DNA of 46,371 nucleotides, taken from contig JBNLBN010000007.1 in assembly GCA_050303335.1 (NCBI GenBank), forward strand, positions 1 through 46,371, read 5' to 3'. Both the position numbers and the translations under genes were made by a program. Below the pieces are notes generated by a model. The model worked only from the letters and a program-made list of their open reading frames with translations, did no database searches and had not been told where the DNA came from. Positions 39,424-46,371 of the stretch are shown here, one piece after another (position 1 is the stretch's first letter; every line of letters begins with the position of its first letter). This DNA is from Bilamarchaeum sp050303335 (GTDB taxonomy: Archaea; Micrarchaeota; Micrarchaeia; Anstonellales; Bilamarchaeaceae).

Positions 39424-41886
39424 ATGTGCAACCTGTATTTAGAAGACACGAGGGCAATTGTTGACCTCGCGAAATGCCCCTATGAATTTGCCTCCCCTGA
39501 ATTCTTGAACCTACACCTGAAGGACCTTTCCACCCAGGAAACACCAATTAAGACGATCAGGTACGAAGAAGAGATCGTCGTGGAACTTGACGAGAAGAAA
39601 ACAGCCCTGCTGATCCAGTATGCCGCATTCATCAGGCAGCTTGAGACTATCCTGCTCAAGGATGACATCTACGGCCTCAAGCAGGATCCCGAGAACCACA
39701 ACAGGAGGAAGCTCCTTAAGAGATTCTATGAATATGTTTTCCTGAATCCGCTCCTTGCATCCCAGCAGCTTGAGGACTACAATGAGCCCGAGCCGGAAAA
39801 ATCAATCTATTTCTCTGGGCACAGGGTATTCAAGGGATGGGTTGCAGGAATATTGAAAAGATACAAATCAACAGCTCTCTACAACCTCGTTGCAGAGACA
39901 GGGGATCTTCGTGCGGCGTTCCTTAAGCTTGTAAACCTGAGGACTCTGTATTTCGTTCCCTCGCTCGTTTTGGATATCCCGCCTGGGGCTAAGCCTTTGA
40001 AGGACAAGGACGCAAGCTATGAGCTTCCATTCGGAGTGAAGGTCCAGATATATGAGATTCCGGATGCAGAGGCATACCTTTATGTCCAGGAGAACAAGGT
40101 GATAGAGACCCTTCCGCAGAACCTTGCAGCGCTTCTTAAGACCACCATCAACGAACAGTTCAAGGAACAGTTCACGAACGTAGACTGGGACATCCTCATG
40201 AACCTGAAGACCAGGGAATACAGGCAGTATTTCATCGACAGGGCGATGATCGACGGACTCCAGATTTCACCCTCTATCGCAATGGCGATGGGACGTGAAT
40301 GCGCCGCATGGGTTGTCGGCATGGGTGCGCACATTGAAAACCTTGCCCTTGACAAGGAGAATGTCACTGATATCTACATTGATTCAGAGAACTCGCCGAT
40401 ATATGTCGAACATGCAAAATACGGCCTCTGCCACACGCTTTACAGGTACAACAGGGACCTTCTCGAGCGTTCTTTCAAGAACATCGTCCAGTCGCTCAAG
40501 GGAACCAGAAAGTTCGACGACATGAACCCGATCGTCGATGTGGTTCTCAAGAGGCACTCGATGCGTTGCCACCTCCAGAGGCCGCCTGCGACATTCGGGG
40601 AACTGCAGGGCGCCCTGAGGATCATGAAGGAGCAGCCGTTCACATATGCCCAATATCTTAATTTCAAGTCTTTCACCCCGTTTTTTGCAGGATATGACGA
40701 TGTCATGGTGACCCTCGGATGTTCCGAAGCTGTCCTTGGACTCAAGGGTGTCGGTAAGACTTCATTCACTGCAGCCAAGGTCACATCAATCGGAACAAGG
40801 AGGAGGATAATCCCGATCCAGGATATCGAGGAAATCCCTGTGAGAGCTTTCAGGAAGAGGGGATTCCACATCGGTGCAGCGCGTGTGCAGTCGAGCGAGG
40901 CTGAAGCGGGATCATCGAACGAGCTTGACCTTGTTACAATGGCTAACGCCCTTCTTCGTATGGGTGATGCTGCGCTTATCATCAACGAAGTCCGTTCGCG
41001 TGTAGCTGTCCAGGGTATCATCAACCTGCTGAACACTCAGCCTGGTGTCTTCCTCTTGTACAACCTCCACGCTGAATCGCTGAGGGATGTCCAGGACAGG
41101 CTTGAACTTGTTTTCGGCCTTCCTGCTGCCAGTATGTATGCAACTGACAGGTACAGTTTCCTCAAGAAGATCAGGTTCGGAAGGAAGGGCAGGATCTTCA
41201 GGGTCCTCGGATTCGAATACGAGACGGATATCGACGAGAAGAAATTCGTCGAGATATTCAGGTTCAGGAGGGGAGACGGCATCGAGGGTTGCAACTGGGA
41301 GGCTAAATTCCTCAGGAACCCCGAGGCAACCATGTGGGACTTCGACAAGGTGAATATTGCAAACCTCGAGAAGGAGCTTGACATATCGTTCATACCTCCG
41401 GCACTCGGAAGGAGAAGCGAGGAGACCGGGATATCCCCGGAGCAGTACATACTCCAGGCTTTCTGGAAAGGAAAGATGTATAACCAGATCTACAAAACCT
41501 CGGAGAAGCTCAACGACAAGCTCATGCTTGAACTGGATTTCGTGCTGAAGGTGAACACCGCCGCAACAAGGCACCTTGTCTCAATGGAAAATGATAACGG
41601 GGATATCGAATTCGGAGAAGCCTGGGAAACCTGGGAGCCTGTGTTCAAGAAGATTGTGAGGGATGAACTCAACAACAGGAAGCTCGGTGCAGCTCCTCAG
41701 ATTCCGGTTCCGGCAACTCCGGCAGCGGCACCGCCAGAATCACGCGTATCAGACGACGTCGATGAGGAGGTTCCTGACGATGATGAGCCGGATGTGCCTG
41801 CAAGCAGGCGTGTTGCCCCCAAGGACATCAGGTCGCTAAGGGAGAGGCTTAAGGAGAAGAAATTGAAGGCAAGGAAGAAGGACTAG
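39424..41886 (+). CDS. VirB11/GspE-like secretion ATPase
   Basis: 820 residues from ATG 39424; ATAATTAAATATT about 25 bases upstream suggests a leaderless message. The C-terminal motor has Walker A GLKGVGKTS (from residue 439; Lys445), an Asp box-like IPIQDIEEIPVR, Walker B-like AALIINEVRS and a His-box-like LYNLHAES. The N-terminal about 400 residues are unusually long and helical, and the end (about 760-820) is Pro/Asp-rich then basic. Such ATPases drive archaeal type IV pili, archaella or related secretion. No TadC-like membrane partner lies next to it; the partner could be elsewhere or be one of the membrane proteins of the accessory block. Overlaps the convergent aminotransferase by 4 bases. 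Confidence 0.88.
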   Translation: MCNLYLEDTRAIVDLAKCPYEFASPEFLNLHLKDLSTQETPIKTIRYEEEIVVELDEKKTALLIQYAAFIRQLETILLKDDIYGLKQDPENHNRRKLLKRFYEYVFLNPLLASQQLEDYNEPEPEKSIYFSGHRVFKGWVAGILKRYKSTALYNLVAETGDLRAAFLKLVNLRTLYFVPSLVLDIPPGAKPLKDKDASYELPFGVKVQIYEIPDAEAYLYVQENKVIETLPQNLAALLKTTINEQFKEQFTNVDWDILMNLKTREYRQYFIDRAMIDGLQISPSIAMAMGRECAAWVVGMGAHIENLALDKENVTDIYIDSENSPIYVEHAKYGLCHTLYRYNRDLLERSFKNIVQSLKGTRKFDDMNPIVDVVLKRHSMRCHLQRPPATFGELQGALRIMKEQPFTYAQYLNFKSFTPFFAGYDDVMVTLGCSEAVLGLKGVGKTSFTAAKVTSIGTRRRIIPIQDIEEIPVRAFRKRGFHIGAARVQSSEAEAGSSNELDLVTMANALLRMGDAALIINEVRSRVAVQGIINLLNTQPGVFLLYNLHAESLRDVQDRLELVFGLPAASMYATDRYSFLKKIRFGRKGRIFRVLGFEYETDIDEKKFVEIFRFRRGDGIEGCNWEAKFLRNPEATMWDFDKVNIANLEKELDISFIPPALGRRSEETGISPEQYILQAFWKGKMYNQIYKTSEKLNDKLMLELDFVLKVNTAATRHLVSMENDNGDIEFGEAWETWEPVFKKIVRDELNNRKLGAAPQIPVPATPAAAPPESRVSDDVDEEVPDDDEPDVPASRRVAPKDIRSLRERLKEKKLKARKKD

Positions 41887-43040
41887 GATTTTCCCTTCAT
41901 GAATTTTTCTATCCTGCTGAATCCTTCCTCAATCTGTTCCATTCTTGGGAGTATCACCATCCTGAAATACTTCTTTTTGAGGATAGGGGAAAAGCCTGAT
42001 CCGGGTACTACGACGACCCCTGTCTTCAGCAATTCATATACGAATTCCTTGTCGTCTTTCCAAGGGCCTTCTACTCCTATGAAAGCATAGAATGCGCCCT
42101 TAGGAGGGGCTACGCTCAATCCTTCGATCTCGTTGCATTTTTTCACTATCAGGTCACGGTGCTTTTTTAGTTCGGAATTAAAGACCTTTATGTGGTCGTG
42201 GTTCCCCCTGAGGGCTGCTATATATGCTCTCTGGAATTCCCAGTTTGCTGAGAGCCTCTGATTGCAGAGCCTCTGGAAGGTGTCTCGCAGCTTTTCCGTC
42301 TTCTCCCCGTGCAGTGCAAGATAACCTACCCTTGCACCCGGATAGAGGTAATTCTTCGAGAGGCTGTTTCCGGATATCACTGGAACATCCTTCGAGACTT
42401 TCTTCACCTGGGTGATCTCGCCGTCGAAGACCATCCGGTCATAGACGTCATCTGCTATTATCGGGAGATCGTATTCTCCTGCGATGTTTACGATTTCCTC
42501 GATCGTCTTCCTTGAATAGACCGCTCCTGTAGGATTATTCGGATTGATGACAACGATGCCTTTGGTGTGTTCGGTTATACCCTTGCGGATGGTTTCAGGA
42601 TCCGGCTGAAGCGACTCGTCGCATTCGTAATAGTTGATTGTGCCGTAGGCGAGGCGCTGCTTTGTTATGTAGAGGGGATATGATGGCGATGGGAGGAGGA
42701 AATTCCTTCCTGGATCTATCATTGCCTGGTAGATGAAATCTATACCTTCACTCAGGCCCACTGTGACGAATACGTCATCCTTCGACACGTTTTCCTGTTC
42801 GGCGATAGCCTCTTTGAGTTCAGGGTCCCCTCCCGATGGGGCGTATCCCGTATAATCCTGGTCGATTGCCTCCTTGACGGCATCGAGGATGTGTTGAGGT
42901 GGCTTGTAGCCGTAGGGCGCGGGATCGCCTATGTTGAAATAGAGCATGTCTGTGCCCTGCTTTTCATAGACCTTGGCTTTCTGGACAATATCCCTGATGG
43001 GATATGAAACTAGTTCACTTCTGACTGATGGCTGTAACAT
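41883..43040 (-). CDS. Class I/II PLP aminotransferase (alanine/aspartate type)
   Basis: 385 residues. Fold type I aminotransferase using pyridoxal phosphate, moving amino groups between amino acids and 2-oxoacids. Motifs: FNIGDPAPYGY, YAPSGGDPELKEAI, VTVGLSEGID, INPNNPTGAVYS, IIADDVYDRMVF and the PLP lysine in NSLSKNYLYPGARVGY, with the C-terminal FRMVILPR (Arg binding the alpha-carboxylate). The sequence looks closest to archaeal alanine aminotransferases, but substrate cannot be fixed. A TATA-like CATTAAATACCC precedes it. Confidence 0.92.
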   Translation of the reverse strand: MLQPSVRSELVSYPIRDIVQKAKVYEKQGTDMLYFNIGDPAPYGYKPPQHILDAVKEAIDQDYTGYAPSGGDPELKEAIAEQENVSKDDVFVTVGLSEGIDFIYQAMIDPGRNFLLPSPSYPLYITKQRLAYGTINYYECDESLQPDPETIRKGITEHTKGIVVINPNNPTGAVYSRKTIEEIVNIAGEYDLPIIADDVYDRMVFDGEITQVKKVSKDVPVISGNSLSKNYLYPGARVGYLALHGEKTEKLRDTFQRLCNQRLSANWEFQRAYIAALRGNHDHIKVFNSELKKHRDLIVKKCNEIEGLSVAPPKGAFYAFIGVEGPWKDDKEFVYELLKTGVVVVPGSGFSPILKKKYFRMVILPRMEQIEEGFSRIEKFMKGKS

Positions 43041-43094
43041 AGAATAACTAAAAGGGAAAGGGTATTTAATGATTTTTCAGGAGCATTACGTCAA

Positions 43095-43442
43095 TCAACT
43101 TGAAACCGTGAATGTCACGTTTCTTGGATAGCCGTCATATATTATCGTTTTTTGTATTGTCATGATGCTTTCTGAGGGAAGGCCCCTGCAGTTGGAGAAC
43201 CTTATTCCTGAAAGATGGTAGCAGAAACCGGTAATTGCTGAAAGTTCGTCGAGGCTGCTTTCGAAAGCCTCCCTTTTTGCATCTCCGAAATCATGGAACC
43301 CGTTCCGGAGGTAAAGGACCCGCCAGGAATCCTCTGCAAGGAGGAGGGGGTAGAGCCTGCTCTCGTAATCCTGTACCACTGGTATCGATGCAAGAATTGA
43401 AAGGAAAAACAGCAGGGAGAAGGATGCCTCGATAGTCTGCAT
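43095..43442 (-). CDS. Pilin-like or pseudopilin-like small protein 4
   Basis: 115 residues from ATG 43442, one base after the stop of the preceding gene. N-terminus MQTIEASFSLLFFLSILASIPVVQ is a hydrophobic helix with a Glu near its start, the layout of archaeal pilins and their minor partners, though a processing site is not clear. The rest is a soluble domain with one Cys pair (GFCYHL, FSNCRG) and a short beta-rich end. Last of four small genes on one transcript. Confidence 0.65.
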   Translation of the reverse strand: MQTIEASFSLLFFLSILASIPVVQDYESRLYPLLLAEDSWRVLYLRNGFHDFGDAKREAFESSLDELSAITGFCYHLSGIRFSNCRGLPSESIMTIQKTIIYDGYPRNVTFTVSS

Positions 43443-43443
43443 G

Positions 43444-43821
43444 TCAACCACAGAAAAAAAGTTTCGAGACGACCCTGTCCGGACCCAGTGTCACTATCCG
43501 GTATATGCACGTTCCATCCCCTGGAACAGTGGAAATTTTCAGGTTCTCGAGCCCCATTCTTGAGGAGATGTCATTGACGTAGCCTTCTGATATTTTACCG
43601 GTGTCCACCCAGTTTGGATACCTTATCCCGTTTTCCCGGTATGCAGCTCCGGTTTTGACCGTATATTCAGAAACTGATATGAGCTTGCTTATCTTTCCGT
43701 CTTCGGAAGGCAGGAGGATCGCGATGTACTGGAAAAAGACGAGGAATATCATCACTATCGGGACCATTGACATTATTGAATCAAATATAATGGCTCCCTT
43801 ATAGCGGCTCGTCCCTATCAA
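43444..43821 (-). CDS. Pilin-like small protein 3
   Basis: 125 residues using TTG at 43821 (another TTG at 43845 is possible; no ATG is available). N-terminus MIGTSRYKGAIIFDS followed by a long hydrophobic helix resembles class III prepilins, with a basic leader ending in Gly and a TadE-like helix. The remaining domain has SKLISVSEYTVKTGAAYR and two cysteines near the end. Overlaps the upstream gene by about 20 bases. Assembly into a surface fibre is inferred. Confidence 0.6.
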   Translation of the reverse strand: MIGTSRYKGAIIFDSIMSMVPIVMIFLVFFQYIAILLPSEDGKISKLISVSEYTVKTGAAYRENGIRYPNWVDTGKISEGYVNDISSRMGLENLKISTVPGDGTCIYRIVTLGPDRVVSKLFFCG

Positions 43822-44089
43822 GAATAAACACCCCCTGGGTTTCAATCATTCCTTCCCCTGTTTTTATGATTAGATTTCCCTTAATTGTGAATTCATAATC
43901 TGTTTCCATGGCGATTCCGTTGATCAGTGAGAGTTCCAGCATCCTTGCCGTTTCATGAAGTTCTTTATCATAGAAGATATTATTCACAGTCTGCCTGAAA
44001 TCATCCATAGACTTGATCAGCATTGATGAAAACAGCATCACGATTGCTAGGTTTATCAGTACGCAAAAGAGGAATTCAGCTGAAATCAT
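43799..44089 (-). CDS. Pilin-like small protein 2
   Basis: 96 residues from ATG 44089, with AGGAGG at 44098-44103 as ribosome site (8-base spacing); ATG 44095 is too close to it. N-terminal hydrophobic helix (ISAEFLFCVLINLAIVM) begins with a Ser-Ala-Glu, similar to minor pilins. A short soluble domain with paired beta strands follows. It overlaps both neighbours, so translation is coupled. Confidence 0.6.
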   Translation of the reverse strand: MISAEFLFCVLINLAIVMLFSSMLIKSMDDFRQTVNNIFYDKELHETARMLELSLINGIAMETDYEFTIKGNLIIKTGEGMIETQGVFILDRDEPL

Positions 44090-44558
44090 AGGCATAGCCT
44101 CCTGGAATCTTTGATGAATTCCCGCTGCATCGCACAGTTACAGGATCGAGCAGCTTGACCCTTCGGAAATCGAGCGTTGCTGGATCGACAATGATTTCAA
44201 TTGCAGGATCCTGTTCAAGCACCCTTCCGGAAAATTCCCTTGACCAGGCCCGCGACTGGGCTTTTGCTTCATCGAGGCGGAAGCAGCGGCTGCATTTTAC
44301 AGGGTTGCAGTCTATGCAGAAATAATCCGGGCAGTGAATGCAGTCCTCGCGTGTATGGCCGGACCGGTAATCCTCATAGCCTTTCTTGGCCCCAAGGTAA
44401 ATGGCCTCAAGTGCCGCTTCCTTACTGTTCATCATGCAGTAGTATGTCTTTTCGATTTCGATATCCCTGTTGCTTTTTTCATGGATTGTGATATCAAGCA
44501 TCAAGAAAACTAGCAGAACGCAGAAGAAAACCAGAACAAAAGAAAAGTAACCTCTCAT
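44076..44558 (-). CDS. Pilin-like Cys-rich small protein 1
   Basis: 160 residues. Short basic start (MRGY) and one hydrophobic helix (about 4-24) without a lipobox. The outside domain has a compact cysteine group (CIHCPDYFCIDC, then CSRCFR) that looks like a zinc or disulfide knuckle, and a later single Cys. First of four overlapping small genes reading on the minus strand. The whole set has the look of a minor pilin/pseudopilin operon; no prepilin peptidase is present in the window. Confidence 0.65.
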   Translation of the reverse strand: MRGYFSFVLVFFCVLLVFLMLDITIHEKSNRDIEIEKTYYCMMNSKEAALEAIYLGAKKGYEDYRSGHTREDCIHCPDYFCIDCNPVKCSRCFRLDEAKAQSRAWSREFSGRVLEQDPAIEIIVDPATLDFRRVKLLDPVTVRCSGNSSKIPGGYAYDFS

Positions 44559-44595
44559 CCATCCCCCAAAAGGAAATGGACGAGGAAGTTTTTAA

Positions 44596-44763
44596 TTATT
44601 TGGACTTGACCGCAAAGTAGCCGCCAGGGACTTTCAGCTCAAGTTCCTTGGCGATTTCGGATTTTTCCGGGTCTATCACGATCACGAAGATCGAGTATTT
44701 CTTTGCCAGGCCCGGCTGCCTCTTTGCATATTCTTCCGAAGATATGAATTCAAAATCGCTCAT
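44596..44763 (-). CDS. spt4: Spt4-like protein without zinc finger
   Basis: 55 residues. The second half matches the Spt4 (RpoE'') core: SIFVIVIDPEKSEIAKELEL then VPGGYFAV. Spt4 pairs with Spt5 to make RNA polymerase processive. The usual N-terminal zinc finger with four cysteines is missing; here the first 23 residues contain no cysteine at all. The ATG overlaps the rpo7 stop as ATGA, the normal archaeal gene order, which supports that this is the real and complete copy. A canonical Spt4 could still exist elsewhere in the genome. The four pilin-like genes follow 38 bases downstream. Confidence 0.85.
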   Translation of the reverse strand: MSDFEFISSEEYAKRQPGLAKKYSIFVIVIDPEKSEIAKELELKVPGGYFAVKSK

Positions 44764-45317
44764 TTCTTAGCCCCCTTTTTCTTCTTTTCCTTGAACCATT
44801 CAGGCCTTCCGAGTCCGTCCGGCCTCATGGTAAGCCCGATCTTGGTGTCGGATGAAGTAGATTTCATGCTGACAGTCGAGACCTTCACAAGCAGGTCGTC
44901 GCCTTTCTTGATCGCCCTCTTGAGCGCCTTTGACGAGAGGCTCTTCGACTTCTTGTCGTAATAGTATTTCTCCTTGTCGATCTGCGAAACGTGGAGAAGA
45001 CCCTGGAACGGACCGATAGAGGAAAATGCGCCGAATTCGACTACTTCTTTGACTTCCGCGCGGTAGACGTCGTTTACTTCAGGCATGAATGTCAATGCCT
45101 CGAATTCCACTGTGTAGTATGCACCAGCATCTCCGGGGATGACCGCACCGTCTGAAAGCACCTTGGGCTTGTTCACTGAAAGGACAATCCCAAGATCCTT
45201 GAAGATCCTTCCTTCGAACCTCTCCCTGAGTATTGATTCCACTGCATCCTTGATTTTCGAGCCGAACAGCGCAGCAGGAACCCTGATCCTGTCTTCGATT
45301 TTCTTGATATAGTACAT
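44760..45317 (-). CDS. rpo7: RNA polymerase stalk subunit Rpo7 (RpoE')
   Basis: 185 residues from ATG 45317, with GAGGTCAA at 45321-45328 as ribosome site and the family start MYYIKKIEDRIRVPA; the in-frame extension to 45341 is unlikely. Rpo7 pairs with Rpo4 to form the polymerase stalk that helps open promoters and binds RNA. The N-terminal RNP-like domain and a C-terminal S1/OB domain (VVEFGAFSSIGPFQGLLHVS from about 92) are visible. A Lys-rich end follows. The S1 part has the usual insert before the last strands (KIGLTMR). Coupled to spt4. Confidence 0.95.
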   Translation of the reverse strand: MYYIKKIEDRIRVPAALFGSKIKDAVESILRERFEGRIFKDLGIVLSVNKPKVLSDGAVIPGDAGAYYTVEFEALTFMPEVNDVYRAEVKEVVEFGAFSSIGPFQGLLHVSQIDKEKYYYDKKSKSLSSKALKRAIKKGDDLLVKVSTVSMKSTSSDTKIGLTMRPDGLGRPEWFKEKKKKGAKK

Positions 45318-45442
45318 AATTTGACCTCTGTCGATCGCCATTCACTTTCGTGGATGGAGATTCTAGCTTTTCAGCATTTTAACGTTGTAAGGAGGCCTTT
45401 ATAAACATGTTTATGTTAGATTTATTGTAGAATGGTGTAGAT

Positions 45443-46371
45443 ATGGGACACAAAAAAGGGCAAGTAATTTTAGGAGAGGGATTCGTGATTTTAGTGCTGA
45501 TTATCCTCATGATACTTGCTCTCATTTCTTTAATAGGAATAGCAATTCCAATTGGGATAGGGTATGGTATTCACAAGTACATTAAACTTAGAAAAGAAAG
45601 TGGGGAGGATACAAAGATTATTTCACTGTTTCTCTGGACACTCTTTGCAATCATCATTCTTGCTCAGGTATTTACTGAAATTATTGATTACCCAGCATTG
45701 TTTATACCAGAATTATGTAATCTTCATTGGTTGAGGCCACTTAACACATTAGGTTGGGATTGGATGAATATTGAATTTTATGACATAAATAAATGTGAAT
45801 ATAGCGCTGCAATATTCAACAAGGATGTCAGTCTTTGCAAAGATATCTATTGTATAAGAAAAATCATAAAAGACGGAGGAAGGGATTGTTCTGGTGTCGA
45901 AGACAGCCCAAATTGTTATTACATACTTGCGGAGGAAACATTAAACGAATCATGGTGTTCATCAGCAGGATATATGAGTGAAGAATGTTTCAGTAATTTG
46001 GCATTAGAAAAAAATGAAGCTAGCATATGTGGGTTAATTGATCGCAAATACGAAAAAGATCATTGTTATTATACAATGGCAAGAGAATTGAACAGTACTT
46101 CAATTTGTGAAAAGATAGAAGAACCTGAGAGCTTCATAACCTGTACATCTTATCTATTACAGGATTCTGAGAATAATGAATCTTGCAATTTTTTTATGAA
46201 TCAGTCAAGAAAATCAGATTGTTTTAAGATTTATAAGTTGAAAAACCAGGAATGGTGTACAGAATATTCAAGAGATATTTTCGAGTGTCTGGCAATAGAA
46301 AGTAATGATGATAGATATTGTTTCATGACATATGGAAATGACAGGGCAAACTGTTTAGGAAAGTTAGCAAA
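45443..46371 (+). CDS. Cys-rich membrane protein, 3'-truncated by the window edge
   Basis: About 309 residues are visible and the frame stays open to the last base. Two N-terminal membrane helices (about 8-45 and 60-80) are followed by an extracytoplasmic region with roughly 20 cysteines. Repeats have the form C-x(1-2)-I/L-...-(D/H)-x-C-Y/F-x3-A, for example DHCYYTMARELN, SICEKIEE and ECLAIESN. Cys-repeat proteins of this kind are frequent in DPANN genomes and of unknown function. The gene is A/T-richer than its neighbours. GGTG shortly upstream of the ATG may be a weak ribosome site. Confidence 0.75.
   Translation, partial: MGHKKGQVILGEGFVILVLIILMILALISLIGIAIPIGIGYGIHKYIKLRKESGEDTKIISLFLWTLFAIIILAQVFTEIIDYPALFIPELCNLHWLRPLNTLGWDWMNIEFYDINKCEYSAAIFNKDVSLCKDIYCIRKIIKDGGRDCSGVEDSPNCYYILAEETLNESWCSSAGYMSEECFSNLALEKNEASICGLIDRKYEKDHCYYTMARELNSTSICEKIEEPESFITCTSYLLQDSENNESCNFFMNQSRKSDCFKIYKLKNQEWCTEYSRDIFECLAIESNDDRYCFMTYGNDRANCLGKLA

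Overview
The window is archaeal. It encodes a D-family DNA polymerase large subunit (DP2), the RNA polymerase stalk subunit Rpo7 next to an Spt4-like protein, a free-standing GMP synthase PP-ATPase subunit, a GTP-dependent dephospho-CoA kinase, an EndoQ-type nuclease, archaeal-type SecF/SecD, and tRNA genes with bulge-helix-bulge introns. TATA-like boxes, leaderless starts and GGTGG/GTGAT ribosome sites fit this. Many small membrane proteins, Cys-rich surface proteins and very tight gene packing suggest a DPANN-like lineage (for example Diapherotrites or Aenigmarchaeota). That placement is an inference; no rRNA gene is present to test it.

Layout. 0-11 kb is mostly housekeeping: a glycosyltransferase fragment, cysS, three small membrane proteins, DP2, two small zinc-ribbon proteins, a VTT/DedA-type protein, three tRNAs and rpiA. 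An A/T-rich TraB/TIKI-like gene ends inside the initiator tRNA gene. 11-14.8 kb holds four tandem lipoprotein-like genes with long Gly/Ser/Thr linkers and a repeated C-terminal domain of about 95 residues. 14.8-21.8 kb returns to housekeeping: dephospho-CoA kinase, PRC barrel, DUF2085, EndoQ, Yip1-like, GMP synthase B, TPR, a coiled-coil protein and an endonuclease IV-like protein.

21.8-35.0 kb is a large accessory block on the minus strand. It contains a ten-repeat Cys-rich lipoprotein, a HAD hydrolase, three TonB/AgmX-like anchored Cys-rich proteins, two membrane proteins that both start MALK, two coiled-coil proteins, and a 1275-residue protein ending in a PP2C phosphatase. The MALK plus TonB-like gene pair is duplicated, with a 273-bp near-identical repeat. 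After a split tRNA-Ala, the plus strand carries secF, secD, a Hanks-type Ser/Thr kinase with a PEGA domain, and a VirB11/GspE-like ATPase (35.2-41.9 kb).

41.9-46.4 kb holds an aminotransferase, an operon of four pilin-like proteins, a zinc-less Spt4-like gene, rpo7, and the start of a Cys-rich membrane protein.

The most interesting idea is that the 21.8-41.9 kb block, perhaps with the 11-14.8 kb lipoproteins, is an undescribed envelope system. It would combine TonB-like anchored proteins, coiled-coil cytoplasmic partners, a secretion-type ATPase, and a kinase/PP2C pair for reversible control. Its domain mix (TGG-rich lipoproteins, CGDG-type Cys repeats, AgmX/TonB-like ends, eukaryote-like kinase and phosphatase) resembles what is common in myxobacteria. 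Function is inferred only from domains and gene order.
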